64,000 bases of DNA from Niveibacterium sp. SC-1 (GCF_038235435.1 NZ_CP151275.1:4278001-4342000); one strand, 5' to 3'; positions 16,763-25,770 are shown, counted from the stretch's first letter. Numbers and translations are program-made. The notes: generated by a model from the letters alone, not told the origin.

Positions 16763-18054
16763 CACCCCAGTCCGCCTTCATGGTGGTGGCGCCGGTCGCG
16801 GCGGGTCGCGAGGCGGCGCTGCGCGAGCTGCTCGCGCGCATGAACCGCGAGCCCGGCGTGGTGGATCCGCACAACCCGGTGTTGCCCTTCGGGCGCTTCG
16901 ATTGCCTGCACTTCGCCCGGCTGGTCCTGGTCGACGACGCAACGATGGCGGATCTCGAACGCTTCGGCCTGCCACGCCCACGCCTGCCGCTCTACCTCGT
17001 GCTGCTCGGCGAATGCGACGGCGAAGCCGATGCGTTGCTGCGCGAACTGGCGCAGCATGCCGCGCCCGGCCTGCGCCAGCTCTTCGCCCACTGCGAGGGC
17101 TTCGACGCCGGTACCGATCTGCTCGCCTGGCTGCTCGCCCACGCAACCCCGACCACGGCGAGCTATGTGAACCGCGTCGGCCGTACGGTGAAGCAGGTCC
17201 GCGAAGAGGCGGCGCTGGCACGGGCGCTCGCCACGCAAGTGAGCACGCCGACACCGCAGGGCACTTCGGCCATGCAGCGGCGGACCGCGCTCAAGACCTT
17301 CGTCGACGCGCAGCTGCGCGAGGGGCGGCTCACGCTCACGCCGGAAGCCCCCACCCCGCTTGGCTGGCAGCTGCGCAATCTGCTGCATCTGCTTGGCGTG
17401 CCGCTGCTCGGGCTCATCGCCTTCCCCTTCCTGCTTGTGCTCTCGCCGCTGTTCATCCTGGTGTTGCGTCGGCACGAGAAGAGCGACCCCGAGTACTGCC
17501 CACGCCCCGCGGCTGTGGCCGTGCTGGCGATGCAGGAGCTGGAGGACCACGACCTGACGAACAGCTTCACCGCGGTCGGCCCCGTGAAGCCCGGCGCTTT
17601 CCGCTACGGCCTGCTGTGGGTGCTGCTGGTAGCGATCGACTATGCGAGCCGGCATGTCTTCACGCGCGGCCACCTGGGCCGGGTGCAGACGATCCACTTC
17701 GCCCGCTGGACCTGGCTCGACGGCGGCGCGCGCGTGCTGTTCGCGAGCAACTACGACGGCAGCCACGAGGCCTACATGGACGACTTCATCAACAAGGTCG
17801 CCTGGGGGCTCAATCTCTCGTTCAGCAACGGCTTCGGCTGGCCGCGCACGGACTGGCTGATCAAGGGCGGCGCGCGGCACGAACTGCGCTTCAAGCACTA
17901 CCAGCGGCGCCACCAGGTGCCGACCCAGGTCTGGTTCAAGGCCTACCCGGGCCTGACCCTGAGCGATCTCGAACGCAACCGGCGGATCCGCCAGGGCCTC
18001 GAAGCCGCCACGCTCGGCGAGGCCGAAGCCCTCGCCTGGCTGAGCCTGCTATGA
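16759..18054 (+). CDS. Membrane-associated protein of unknown function in the oxidative cluster
   Basis: A 431-residue protein starting at a GTG at 16759 that overlaps the previous stop codon. The N-terminal 130 residues (FMVVAPVAAGREAALREL, FDCLHFARLVLVDD) look like a dimeric alpha-beta barrel, the fold also used by DyP peroxidases. Residues about 200-235 (LLHLLGVPLLGLIAFPFLLV) and 275-293 are hydrophobic membrane segments. The C-terminal region has a distinctive pattern, VLFASNYDGSHEAYMDDFIN and NGFGWPRTDWLIKGG, that I associate with uncharacterised proteins next to haem peroxidases; this is memory, not proof. The function is unknown. Context points to redox chemistry on a membrane substrate. 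Confidence 0.8.
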   Translation: MTPQSAFMVVAPVAAGREAALRELLARMNREPGVVDPHNPVLPFGRFDCLHFARLVLVDDATMADLERFGLPRPRLPLYLVLLGECDGEADALLRELAQHAAPGLRQLFAHCEGFDAGTDLLAWLLAHATPTTASYVNRVGRTVKQVREEAALARALATQVSTPTPQGTSAMQRRTALKTFVDAQLREGRLTLTPEAPTPLGWQLRNLLHLLGVPLLGLIAFPFLLVLSPLFILVLRRHEKSDPEYCPRPAAVAVLAMQELEDHDLTNSFTAVGPVKPGAFRYGLLWVLLVAIDYASRHVFTRGHLGRVQTIHFARWTWLDGGARVLFASNYDGSHEAYMDDFINKVAWGLNLSFSNGFGWPRTDWLIKGGARHELRFKHYQRRHQVPTQVWFKAYPGLTLSDLERNRRIRQGLEAATLGEAEALAWLSLL

Positions 18055-19526
18055 GCGGCGCGGCCGTCGACTACGAGGACATCCAGGGCCTGGTGCGCTT
18101 TGGCTACAAACACCTGACGCAGGCGTCCTTCCTGCTACTGCGGATTACCCAGCGGGAGGCCGCGCAGGCGTGGCTCGCCGCGGCACCGGTGCTGGACGCG
18201 CAGGAGCGCAAGCCGCTGCCGCAGACCGCCCTGCAGGTCGCGCTCACGCGCGAGGGCCTCGAAGCGCTCGGCGTGCCGCCAGAGGTGCTCACCGGCTTCT
18301 CGGCCGAGTTCCTCGCCGGCATGGCGAGCGACGCGGCGCGCTCGCGCCGGCTCGGCGACATCGGACAGAACGCGCCCTCGGGCTGGCAGTGGGGCGCGCC
18401 GACCCGCATGCCGCATGTACTGGTGATGCTGTACGCGGTACCGGGTGAGCTGCCGGCCTTCGAGCAGTCGATCCGCGCCGGCTGCGAGGCCGGCTTTGAG
18501 CTCGTCGATCGGCTCGCCACCTCCGACATGGACGGCACCGAGCCCTTCGGTTTCATCGACGGCATCTCGCAACCGGAACCCGACTGGGAGCGCCAGCGTC
18601 CGGTCGAGGATGCGACCCGCTTCGACTACACCAACGTCGCCTGCCTCGGCGAGTTCCTGCTCGGCTATCCCAACGAATACGGCGCCTACACCGACCGGCC
18701 GCTGCTCGATCGCGCGGCGGATGCCGTCGGCATATTGCCGCGCGCCGAAGATGCCTCCGACTGCGCCGACCTCGGCCGCAATGGCAGCTACCTGGTGATG
18801 CGCCAACTGCGCCAGGAGGTCGAGGTCTTCTGGCAATACCTGGACCACCAGGCGCACGGCGACGCAGCGCTGCGCCAGCAGTGGGCCGAGGCGATGGTCG
18901 GGCGCAGGCTGGACGGCCGCTCGCTGGTCGCCGAAGGCCCGGTCGCGCCCGACAAGCTCAACGACTTCGACTACCGCGGCGATCCGCGGGGCCTGCGCTG
19001 CCCGCTTGGCGCCCATGTGCGGCGCGCGAATCCGCGCAACGCCGATCTGCCCGGCGACGAGCCGGGCCCCTTCACCCAGCTGCTGCGCACCCTCGGCTTC
19101 GACCCCGTCCTACTCGCGCAGGACCGGGTGGCCTCGACCCGCTTCCATCGCCTGTTGCGCCGGGGCCGCGAATACGGCGTCGCCCGCACGATCGCGCAGG
19201 CTGTCGCCGGTACGCCGGCGCCGGATGCGGAGACCGGCCTGCATTTCATCTGCCTTGGCGCCAACATCGCCCGCCAGTTCGAGTTCGTCCAGAACGCCTG
19301 GATCGCGGGCACGCACTTCGACGGCCTGCGCAGCGAAGGCGACCCGCTGCTCGGCCACCGCCAGCCCGGCCCCGACGGCAGCGCCACCGATTGCTTCTCC
19401 CTGCCTGACGCTAGCGGGCCGGACCAGCGCCTCTGCGGGCTGCCCGCCTTCGTGCGCGTGATCGGCGGGGCGTACTTCTTCCTGCCGGGCATCCGCGCCC
19501 TGCGTTTCCTCGCCACGGTTCGATGA
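18051..19526 (+). CDS. DyP-type haem peroxidase
   Basis: DyP peroxidases use H2O2 to oxidise a wide range of substrates. The 491-residue protein has the defining GFIDGISQP motif with the distal Asp at about residue 170, and the proximal haem ligand in HVRRANPRN (His at about 322), followed by a duplicated ferredoxin-like fold ending in AYFFLPGIRALRFL. There is no signal peptide and no encapsulin-targeting tail or encapsulin gene nearby. The ATG overlaps the preceding stop. In this cluster it could use peroxide made by the GMC enzyme (inference). Confidence 0.93.
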   Translation: MSGAAVDYEDIQGLVRFGYKHLTQASFLLLRITQREAAQAWLAAAPVLDAQERKPLPQTALQVALTREGLEALGVPPEVLTGFSAEFLAGMASDAARSRRLGDIGQNAPSGWQWGAPTRMPHVLVMLYAVPGELPAFEQSIRAGCEAGFELVDRLATSDMDGTEPFGFIDGISQPEPDWERQRPVEDATRFDYTNVACLGEFLLGYPNEYGAYTDRPLLDRAADAVGILPRAEDASDCADLGRNGSYLVMRQLRQEVEVFWQYLDHQAHGDAALRQQWAEAMVGRRLDGRSLVAEGPVAPDKLNDFDYRGDPRGLRCPLGAHVRRANPRNADLPGDEPGPFTQLLRTLGFDPVLLAQDRVASTRFHRLLRRGREYGVARTIAQAVAGTPAPDAETGLHFICLGANIARQFEFVQNAWIAGTHFDGLRSEGDPLLGHRQPGPDGSATDCFSLPDASGPDQRLCGLPAFVRVIGGAYFFLPGIRALRFLATVR

Positions 19527-19542
19527 ACCGAAGGAGACCGTG

Positions 19543-20793
19543 ATGGATGCGAACCTGAGTCGCCCCGTTCCGCGGGCAAACACCGGCTCCGCGCTGCTCG
19601 ACGGCCTCGCCGACACCACGCTGTTCCTGCTCCAGATGGAGCGGCGCATCGACCCCTGGGTGCGACCCGCCTTCGACGCCCTGCTGCTCAATTCGCTCGA
19701 ACACTTCTTCTCGTGGCTGATCCAGGTGCGCCGCGAGGACCAGCACCTTGCGATCGCGGAAGAACGCATCCCGCCGGACGAAGACGCCTGGTGCGACGCG
19801 ATCATCGAGACCTTCAAGAAACAGGCGGCGGACCTCTGGAAGCCGGGTGGCTGGGGGCGCGGCGGCAACACCAAGACCCATGGCATCGTGCGCGGCGAAT
19901 TCATCGTGCACGACGGACTGGCGCCGAACCTGCGCCACGGGATCTTCCGCGAACCGCGCAGTTTCCCTGCCTGGGTGCGCTTCTCGGGCCCCGGCCCCTA
20001 CATCACGCCGGACATCGACGACCCAGGCTTCATGAGCATCAGCGCCAAGCTCATGGGCGTGCCGGGACCGAAGCTGCTGGACGACGAGAAGTTCACCCAG
20101 GATATCTTCGGCGTCTCGCCGCCGACCTTCGTCACGCAGGATGCGAAGTCCAACGCGGACCTGCAGGTGTGGAGCCGCAGGAACGCGGCGCTCTACCACT
20201 TCGTGAACTTGCGCCAGCCGCACCTGATCGACTTCATCCTCCAGGGGCTGTGGCTCAAGACGCAGTCCAGCCCCTTCGAGGCGCCCTACTTCAGCCAGGT
20301 GCCCTACCTGCTCGGCGAAGGCCAGGCGATGATGTATTCCTTCTGGCCCAGGGCGAAGACGAAGACGCCGATCCCCAACCTGCCGCGGCGCCCACCCCAC
20401 GACTACCTGCGCGGCGCGATGATCCACACGCTGGACGAACGCGACGTCGAGTTCGAAATCCGCGTACAGCTACAGACCGACTCGCACCGCATGCCCATCG
20501 AGAACGCCGGCGTGTACTGGTCGGAGAAACTGTCGCCACGCATCCCGGTCGCGACGCTGCGCATCCCCAAGCAGAAGTTCGCGTCGCAGGCGCAGATCGA
20601 ATTCGAGAAGAAGCTCTCGCTCAACCCCTGGCACTGCGTGCCCGAGCACCGCCCGCTGGGCAACATCAGCCGCGTACGCCGGCGCATCTACTACGAGCTG
20701 TCGGTGCTGCGCCACGCGATGAACCAGGTGCCGCACTACGAGCCGACCGGCGACGAGACCTTCGAGGACGGGCTGCCGTTCGGCGAGCCCTGA
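19543..20793 (+). CDS. Catalase-fold haem protein (catalase-related, not a classical catalase)
   Basis: A 416-residue protein. It shows the catalase core pattern: distal histidine in THGIVRGEF (His113), then GIFREPRSFPAWVRFSGPGP, corresponding to the catalase RFS segment, and RVRRRIYYELSVLR, whose Tyr (383 or 384) is the expected proximal haem ligand. It is shorter than classical catalases and diverges elsewhere. Relatives of this type include allene oxide synthase-like enzymes acting on fatty-acid hydroperoxides, so peroxide or hydroperoxide removal or rearrangement is plausible (inference). The start follows GAAGGAG. A decayed copy of its 3' end lies at 24092-24243. It is the last gene of the cluster. 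Confidence 0.82.
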   Translation: MDANLSRPVPRANTGSALLDGLADTTLFLLQMERRIDPWVRPAFDALLLNSLEHFFSWLIQVRREDQHLAIAEERIPPDEDAWCDAIIETFKKQAADLWKPGGWGRGGNTKTHGIVRGEFIVHDGLAPNLRHGIFREPRSFPAWVRFSGPGPYITPDIDDPGFMSISAKLMGVPGPKLLDDEKFTQDIFGVSPPTFVTQDAKSNADLQVWSRRNAALYHFVNLRQPHLIDFILQGLWLKTQSSPFEAPYFSQVPYLLGEGQAMMYSFWPRAKTKTPIPNLPRRPPHDYLRGAMIHTLDERDVEFEIRVQLQTDSHRMPIENAGVYWSEKLSPRIPVATLRIPKQKFASQAQIEFEKKLSLNPWHCVPEHRPLGNISRVRRRIYYELSVLRHAMNQVPHYEPTGDETFEDGLPFGEP

Positions 20794-20890
20794 GGCGGAT
20801 TTGGGCACGCGCGATTCACGGGGGCGGACATTCGCTCTACGCCGACCTAGGTCCGCTTGCGCGCCACTTCCTGCCTGTCGATTCAACCAC

Positions 20891-20916
20891 GAAGCCGCCA
20901 TTCGCGAGGCGGCTTC
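20891..20916 (+). terminator. Hairpin after the oxidative cluster
   Basis: A 9-bp stem GAAGCCGCC/GGCGGCTTC with an 8-base loop, about 100 bp after the last gene and before a convergent gene. There is no run of T, so it may be only a weak or protein-assisted terminator. Confidence 0.35.
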
Positions 20917-20993
20917 ACTCAGAAACCTGCCGGACGACCCATGCGTGCTCGTCGGCCAAGGCGGACAGCCATGCGCGCATACAGCGCCGTCCG

Positions 20994-21425
20994 CTATGGC
21001 GCCTTCACGCGGTCGGTGCTCGCGGCCGACTCTTCCATCAGATGGTAGTGGAACACCTTCGACATGATCTGCCAGCGCCCTTCCACGTGGAGCAGGGTCA
21101 GGAAGTCCATGAATCTCTTTGGCGGAATCGCACACTCCAGCCGCACTAGTGCCGTTACTGGTCCGGCGAATTCGATCGAAAGCAGCCGGTCCTGGCGGGC
21201 GTGGCCGTGGCTGGCGGGAGAAGGCCTGCGGTCCACGATGGGGAAATATTCATCCATGCTGAGCACGACTAGTTCGCCGCTTGTGGCGCAGGCATAGATC
21301 GCGCGTGGATGCATCGCCTTTCGCAGCAGCGTTGTGTCGCTGTGGTAAAGGCCATCCAGATAGTCCTGCAGCACCGCGACAATGGCGTCGTAGTCGGTCG
21401 CGCCTATTGCGCCCAGCGTGCTCAT
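20994..21425 (-). CDS. NTF2-like (putative lumazine-binding type) protein
   Basis: A 143-residue protein whose layout (YDAIVAVLQDYLDGLYHSDT, LLRKAMHPRAIYA, FMDFLTLLHVEGRWQIMSKVFHYH) matches the NTF2-like superfamily, in the branch seen in small stand-alone proteins. These proteins hold small ligands or act as enzymes; the ligand here is unknown. The ATG at 21425 follows GGGAGG and overlaps the tautomerase stop, so the two are translated together, downstream of a GST. Confidence 0.8.
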   Translation of the reverse strand: MSTLGAIGATDYDAIVAVLQDYLDGLYHSDTTLLRKAMHPRAIYACATSGELVVLSMDEYFPIVDRRPSPASHGHARQDRLLSIEFAGPVTALVRLECAIPPKRFMDFLTLLHVEGRWQIMSKVFHYHLMEESAASTDRVKAP

Positions 21426-21637
21426 CGCGCCTCCCTCGGCACAATGCCGCGGCGCACGGCAACCGATTCGCCCGCGATGCCCCAGTTGTCGGGCTCGACT
21501 TCTTCGATGAGTACGAAGGTCGTCGCCGGGTCCTTGTTCAGGATGCGCACGAGCATCTCGGTCGTCTCGCGGATCAGGGCGGCTTTCTGTTCGCGCGTGA
21601 CTCCGTCGCGCGTGATCTCGATCTTCACGTAGGGCAT
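21422..21637 (-). CDS. 4-oxalocrotonate tautomerase family protein
   Basis: A 71-residue member of the tautomerase superfamily. After the initiator Met, the mature protein begins with Pro (PYVKIEITRDGVTREQKAAL), the catalytic base of the family. The ATG at 21637 follows AAAGGA. Length and the EEVEPDNWGIAG segment match stand-alone hexameric tautomerases acting on 2-hydroxymuconate-like or other enol substrates. The gene lies between GST and the NTF2-like gene, suggesting a small detoxification or aromatic breakdown operon (inference). Confidence 0.88.
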   Translation of the reverse strand: MPYVKIEITRDGVTREQKAALIRETTEMLVRILNKDPATTFVLIEEVEPDNWGIAGESVAVRRGIVPREAR

Positions 21638-21699
21638 GTTGGTCCTTTCGGATGAGGTAGGTGCGCGTGCCGTCCGGCACTGCACGCGCATGGGAGGGA

Positions 21700-22311
21700 T
21701 CAGGCGGCCAGCAAGCCTTCGGCAGCCAAGGCTTCACGCACGGCCGGGCGCGCGCCCACCTCGGCAAGAAAGCGCTGCAGGTGGCTCAGACCCTGGATGC
21801 TCAGTCCGACGAAGCGAGCCCATCCGCAGACGACGAACAGATACGCGTCGGCCGCGCTGAACGCCTCACCGAGCAGATGCCGGCGTTCGGCCAACTGCGT
21901 GTCGACCCACTGCAGCTTTTTGAGCAGGATCTGGCTCAGCACGCGCTTCGCGTCGGCATCGAGCGCCGCGTTGAACAGCGGCGTGAAGCTCTTGTGCAGC
22001 TCGGTCGTGATGAAGGTCTGCCACTCCAGCAGCCGGTAGCGTTCATCCGTGCCGGGACGTGGCATCAACGAGGGATTGTCGACGCGGTCGCCGAGATACT
22101 GGGCGATGACCGCGCCCTCCGACAGACGACGGCCGTCGTCGAGCTCCAGCAGCGGCACCTGTCCCTTCGGATTGATCTCCATGAAATCGCGCCCGTCCTC
22201 GGTACGGTGGGTGGCGAGATCCACCCGGACCAGGTCGGCCGTTTGCCCGGTTTCGCGCAGAACGATATGGGGCGCCAGGGAGCAGGCGCCAGGAGAGTAG
22301 TAGAGCTTCAC
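21700..22311 (-). CDS. Glutathione S-transferase
   Basis: A 203-residue GST with an N-terminal thioredoxin-like domain (KLYYSPGACSLAPHIVLRE, NPKGQVPLLELDDG, then LSEGAVIAQYL) and an all-helical C-terminal domain. The SPGACSLAPH segment, with Ser and Cys near residue 10, is typical of bacterial beta-class enzymes. I use the GTG at 22311, preceded by AAGGAG at six bases; translation from an upstream ATG would add an unrelated leader. It is transcribed divergently from a LysR gene, the usual setting for regulation by that LysR protein. Confidence 0.92.
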   Translation of the reverse strand: MKLYYSPGACSLAPHIVLRETGQTADLVRVDLATHRTEDGRDFMEINPKGQVPLLELDDGRRLSEGAVIAQYLGDRVDNPSLMPRPGTDERYRLLEWQTFITTELHKSFTPLFNAALDADAKRVLSQILLKKLQWVDTQLAERRHLLGEAFSAADAYLFVVCGWARFVGLSIQGLSHLQRFLAEVGARPAVREALAAEGLLAA

Positions 22312-22344
22312 GGTGACTCCTTCGATGGATAGGAGTCCCCATGC

Positions 22345-22384
22345 TATTGAGCATATGAGGTGCAATAAATGAGCCACAATGCAC
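22345..22384. promoter_or_regulatory. Candidate LysR binding region between GST and LysR genes
   Basis: The divergent gap contains TATTG-N13-CAATA (22345-22367) and GTGCA-N15-TGCAC (22360-22384), overlapping inverted repeats in an AT-rich stretch. LysR regulators usually bind interrupted dyads of this kind near their own start. Which dyad is used cannot be told. Confidence 0.35.
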
Positions 22385-22416
22385 TTCTCCATTTACGCGA
22401 CGTGCCTGAATAACCC

Positions 22417-23340
22417 GTGAGTCGTGAATTCGAAGACTTCAACCTCGGCAGCCTCGAACTCTTCTGTCTCGTCGCCGAGTTGGGCAGTTTCACGTCCGCC
22501 GCCACCGCGGCCGGGCTGACGCCGCCTGCGGTGAGCCGCACTGTCGCGCGGCTGGAAGAGCGCCTCGGCGCGCGGCTGTTCACGCGCAACACCCGCAACG
22601 TGCGGCTCACCGAAGGCGGGCGCGCCTACTACGCGCAGAGCAGGCAGGCGCTGTCACAACTCGCCGAGGCAGAGCGCCTTCTTACGGGTCAGCAGGCGCA
22701 GGCAAGCGGCACCGTGCGGCTGAGCCTGCCCACCTCGTACGGCCATTACCGCGTGCTGCCGCTACTCGGCGAATTCCGACGTCATCACCCGGGCGTGCGG
22801 CTCGAAGTGCAGCTCAGCAATCAGAACGTGGATCTGCTGTCCGACGGCTATGACCTTGCCGTTCGCGCCCGCACCCTGCCCGACTCCGGCCTCGTAGCGC
22901 GCAAGCTTGAGGATGCCGGCCTCGTCATCGTGGCGTCGCCCGAATACCTCGATCGCACTGAGTCCATTCGCGTGGCGGCCGATCTGGGCCGGCACGAATG
23001 CATTTTTTTCTCGCGCCCGAGCACCGGTCAGCCCACGCCATGGCTACTTCGCGAAGGAGAGCGCATCGTCGAATGGCTGCGCGATGACAGGGGCCTCTCC
23101 TGCCTGGAAGACCTCAATGGCCCGGTCACGCTCGCGCGCCACGGTGCCGGCGTGACGCAGACCTATCGTTTCATGGTGGAGGACGATCTCGCCCAGGGGC
23201 GGCTCGTAGAAGTCCTGCCGGAGCTTGGCGGCGCGTCGCGCCCCTTCTCGTTGATCTATCCGACACAGCGCCACGTGCCACAACGCGTTAAGGTGTTGAT
23301 CGATTTCTTGGTGGAAAGACTGGCCGTGCGTGCTCGTTGA
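22417..23340 (+). CDS. LysR-family transcriptional regulator
   Basis: A 307-residue regulator with an N-terminal winged helix (LGSLELFCLVAELGSFTSAA, AVSRTVARLEERLGARLFTR) and a periplasmic-binding-like sensing domain (VRLSLPTSYGHYRVLPLLGE). It starts at GTG 22417. It is divergent from the GST-tautomerase-NTF2 genes and probably controls them in response to a small aromatic or oxidised compound (inference). Confidence 0.92.
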   Translation: MSREFEDFNLGSLELFCLVAELGSFTSAATAAGLTPPAVSRTVARLEERLGARLFTRNTRNVRLTEGGRAYYAQSRQALSQLAEAERLLTGQQAQASGTVRLSLPTSYGHYRVLPLLGEFRRHHPGVRLEVQLSNQNVDLLSDGYDLAVRARTLPDSGLVARKLEDAGLVIVASPEYLDRTESIRVAADLGRHECIFFSRPSTGQPTPWLLREGERIVEWLRDDRGLSCLEDLNGPVTLARHGAGVTQTYRFMVEDDLAQGRLVEVLPELGGASRPFSLIYPTQRHVPQRVKVLIDFLVERLAVRAR

Positions 23341-23779
23341 GTGCTGGCTGCTTCGGTGGCCGCTTCGCTGATTTCATCGCGCTTCCTGAACGTGCACCAT
23401 ATCTCTCGGGATCGGCAGTCCATTCGAGTCCGATCAGACGTCAGTCATACAGTGCTGGTCATTCATTTGGCTCCTGTCACCGACTGAAGATCTCATGCCT
23501 TCTTTCGGGCGCGGCGAAGTGGGGCTCAACGTCCGCTTCGGCCGTGCTGCCTGTCAGTTGCTGCGATAGGTGGCTGCTCGACCCAGAAAGCTGCCGTCGA
23601 GCTATCCGAACGTCGAATGACAGCATCGGTCGCGATGCGACGGTCAAGACCAGCGGCGCAGGTCAGCCACGACCGGCAAACCACTCAACGCATACCTGCG
23701 CCTTGCATGGTTGGGGGCCGGGGCAAGTCTTTGTCGGCCCGGGGCGTACAATGCTGGTCCTCAGAATTTTGGACACTCG
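23341..23779. other. Intergenic region without a recognisable gene
   Basis: About 440 bp of lower GC content than its surroundings. An open frame spans most of it, but it is Cys/Ser/Arg-rich with no ribosome site and no codon bias like that of the neighbours, so I do not call it. This stretch may be decayed DNA. Confidence 0.45.
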
Positions 23780-24064
23780 ATGCAAAATGAATATCTGATC
23801 TACAAACCTGGCAGCACCGAAGACATCGCAGCAACGATATTCTCGCCGGGCCCTCTTTCTCATCTGGCCGTCGGCAACTCAATCCGGCACACCGAAGAGA
23901 CCACCACTCCGGGGGCAGGCTCACATTGGTTGATCCGGCACGTCGAGACCTACTTCTACACGCCGGAAGACGATCAGGACTCGACCCGTGCGCGGGTGAG
24001 CATCTACACGACCGAACAGGATCGGGCCGAGATTTTCAGGACGACCTTGCACGAGGGGAACTGA
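23780..24064 (+). CDS. Orphan 94-residue hypothetical protein
   Basis: MQNEYLIYKPGSTEDIAATI begins a protein of mixed composition without signal or membrane segments. The ribosome site before the ATG at 23780 is weak (GGAC). The amino-acid make-up is ordinary for a soluble protein and the GC content is lower than in flanking genes, consistent with acquisition or loss of constraint. It lies right before the catalase-like remnant. I do not recognise it. Confidence 0.45.
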   Translation: MQNEYLIYKPGSTEDIAATIFSPGPLSHLAVGNSIRHTEETTTPGAGSHWLIRHVETYFYTPEDDQDSTRARVSIYTTEQDRAEIFRTTLHEGN

Positions 24065-24091
24065 CCCTCGTCACTGTGCCAGCGACGCCTG

Positions 24092-24243
24092 GCCCGAGCG
24101 CCGGCCGCTGGGCAGCATCAGCCGCGTACGCCGGCGCATCTACTACAAACGGTTGTTACTGCGGCACGCGTAAACAAGGTGCCGCACTACGAGCCGATCG
24201 GCGACGAGACCTTCGAGGACGGACCGCCGTTCGGTGAGTCGCG
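24092..24243 (+). pseudogene. Decayed 3'-end copy of the catalase-like gene
   Basis: This 150-bp stretch aligns with 20640-20790, the end of the catalase-like gene, at roughly 85-90 percent identity by eye. It keeps the haem-tyrosine segment (RVRRRIYY) but has a TAA at the HAMNQ position and a 1-bp deletion, so it cannot encode the protein. No 5' part is present nearby. It is in direct orientation to the intact gene, 3.45 kb apart. Confidence 0.85.
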
Positions 24244-25128
24244 GTAACGCAGGGCTTCGAGCACCAGGGCGAAGGCCGGCGAGGCCTGGCGGCGGCTCGG
24301 GTAGTAGAGGTGGTAGCCCGCGTAGGGCGCGCACCAGTCGTCGAGCACACGTTCGAGACGACCTGCGGCGATATGCAGCAGGACAAGATCCTCCGGCACG
24401 TAGGCCAGCCCGTGGCCGCCAAGCGCAGCGGTGAGCTTCTGCGGCGTGGTGTTGCAGATCAGCTGCCCCTCGACGTGCACTTCAAGCGGCTGCCCGTCTT
24501 TCTCGAACTCCCAGGCGTAGAGGCCGCCGTAGGTCGGCAGGCGCAGGTTGATGCAGTTGTGCGCCGCGAGCTCGCGCGGCGTCGCGGGCTTCGCGCGCGT
24601 CGCAAAGTAGGACGGCGCACCCACGACCGCCATGCGCAGGTCGGGCCCGATGCGCATCGCAATCATGTCCTTGGCCACCTGGTCGGAACTGCGCACGCCG
24701 GCGTCGAAACGCTCGGCGACGATGTCGACCAGCGCGTAGCTGATGTTGATCTCGATGCGTAGATCCGGGTACTCCGGCAACAGCTTCGAGAGCCTGGGCC
24801 ACAGGATGGTGTCGGCCGCATGGTCGTGCGCGGTGATGCGTACGGTGCCGGCCGGCTTTTCCCGCAGATCACTGAGCGCCGCGAGTTCGAGGGCGATGCC
24901 CTCGTAGTGCGGCCCCAGCCGCGACAGCAGGCGCTCGCCCGCCTCCGTCGGCGAGACGCCCCGCGTGGTGCGCGTGAGCAGACGGATCCCCAGGTGCTCC
25001 TCGATGCCGCGGATCGTGTGGCTCAGCGCCGATTGCGAGACCCCGAGCTGTGCGGCAGCGCGCGTGAAACTGCGTTCGCGCGCAACGAGGATGAAGGACT
25101 GGAGCTTGTTGAGGTCCAGGCGTGTCAT
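24187..25128 (-). CDS. LysR-family regulator with a chimaeric C-terminus
   Basis: A 313-residue LysR protein: helix-turn-helix in [20 protein letters not shown] and [20 protein letters not shown], then the effector domain. The reading frame should end about 20 residues earlier, after ALRYRD. It instead runs antisense through the catalase-like remnant, adding [16 protein letters not shown]. So an original stop has apparently been lost by the rearrangement that placed the remnant here. The gene is divergent from the cupin-CMD-aldo/keto reductase genes, its likely targets. Confidence 0.9.
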   Translation of the reverse strand: MTRLDLNKLQSFILVARERSFTRAAAQLGVSQSALSHTIRGIEEHLGIRLLTRTTRGVSPTEAGERLLSRLGPHYEGIALELAALSDLREKPAGTVRITAHDHAADTILWPRLSKLLPEYPDLRIEINISYALVDIVAERFDAGVRSSDQVAKDMIAMRIGPDLRMAVVGAPSYFATRAKPATPRELAAHNCINLRLPTYGGLYAWEFEKDGQPLEVHVEGQLICNTTPQKLTAALGGHGLAYVPEDLVLLHIAAGRLERVLDDWCAPYAGYHLYYPSRRQASPAFALVLEALRYRDSPNGGPSSKVSSPIGS

Positions 25129-25264
25129 TGATGAATCCGGCTCATATCGACATGCGAAGTCTAGCCTCTTCTTTCATGACCGCGCGCTGGGTAGATTGGT
25201 GACACCCCCTGCGGCGCATGCACATCCTGCCCGCAGGCGACCCTTAGTTTCGGGAGCCGCCCAG

Positions 25265-25770
25265 ATGAAACCCAAGTCCTCCTTGTTGCCCGCCGCCCTT
25301 GCGGGATCCCTGCTTTCCGGCGCCGCGCCGGCCGCGGACACCCTGTCGCAGATCGTCACCCACGCCGGCGCCCAGCCCTCCATGAAGGGCCCGGAGGACT
25401 ATTTCACCGGAAGCGTCCGCGTCGATCCGCTCTTCGCACCCTCCGCGCCCGCCAGCTATTCCGGTGGCGCGGTCAGCTTCGAAGCGGGTGCGCGCTCTGC
25501 CTGGCACACGCATCCCGCGGGGCAGTACCTGCTCGTGACCGCGGGCGTCGGCCGGGTGCAGGAATGGGGCGGACCGCTGGTCGAGCTGCGAGCCGGCGAT
25601 GTCGTCTGGTGCCCACCCGGCGTCAAGCATTGGCATGGCGCTGCGCCGGCCGCGGCGATGACGCATATCGCCATCACCGGCGTGCGCGACGGCAAGAACG
25701 TCGAATGGCTGGAGCAGGTCAGCGACGAACAGTACCGACGCGAGGCCGTCGGCGCGGTCGGGAGCGGGAC

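Noticed and set aside
23337..23798. A 153-codon frame between the LysR gene and the orphan protein
   Set aside because: Odd composition (Ser, Cys, Arg), no ribosome site and overlap with the LysR stop.
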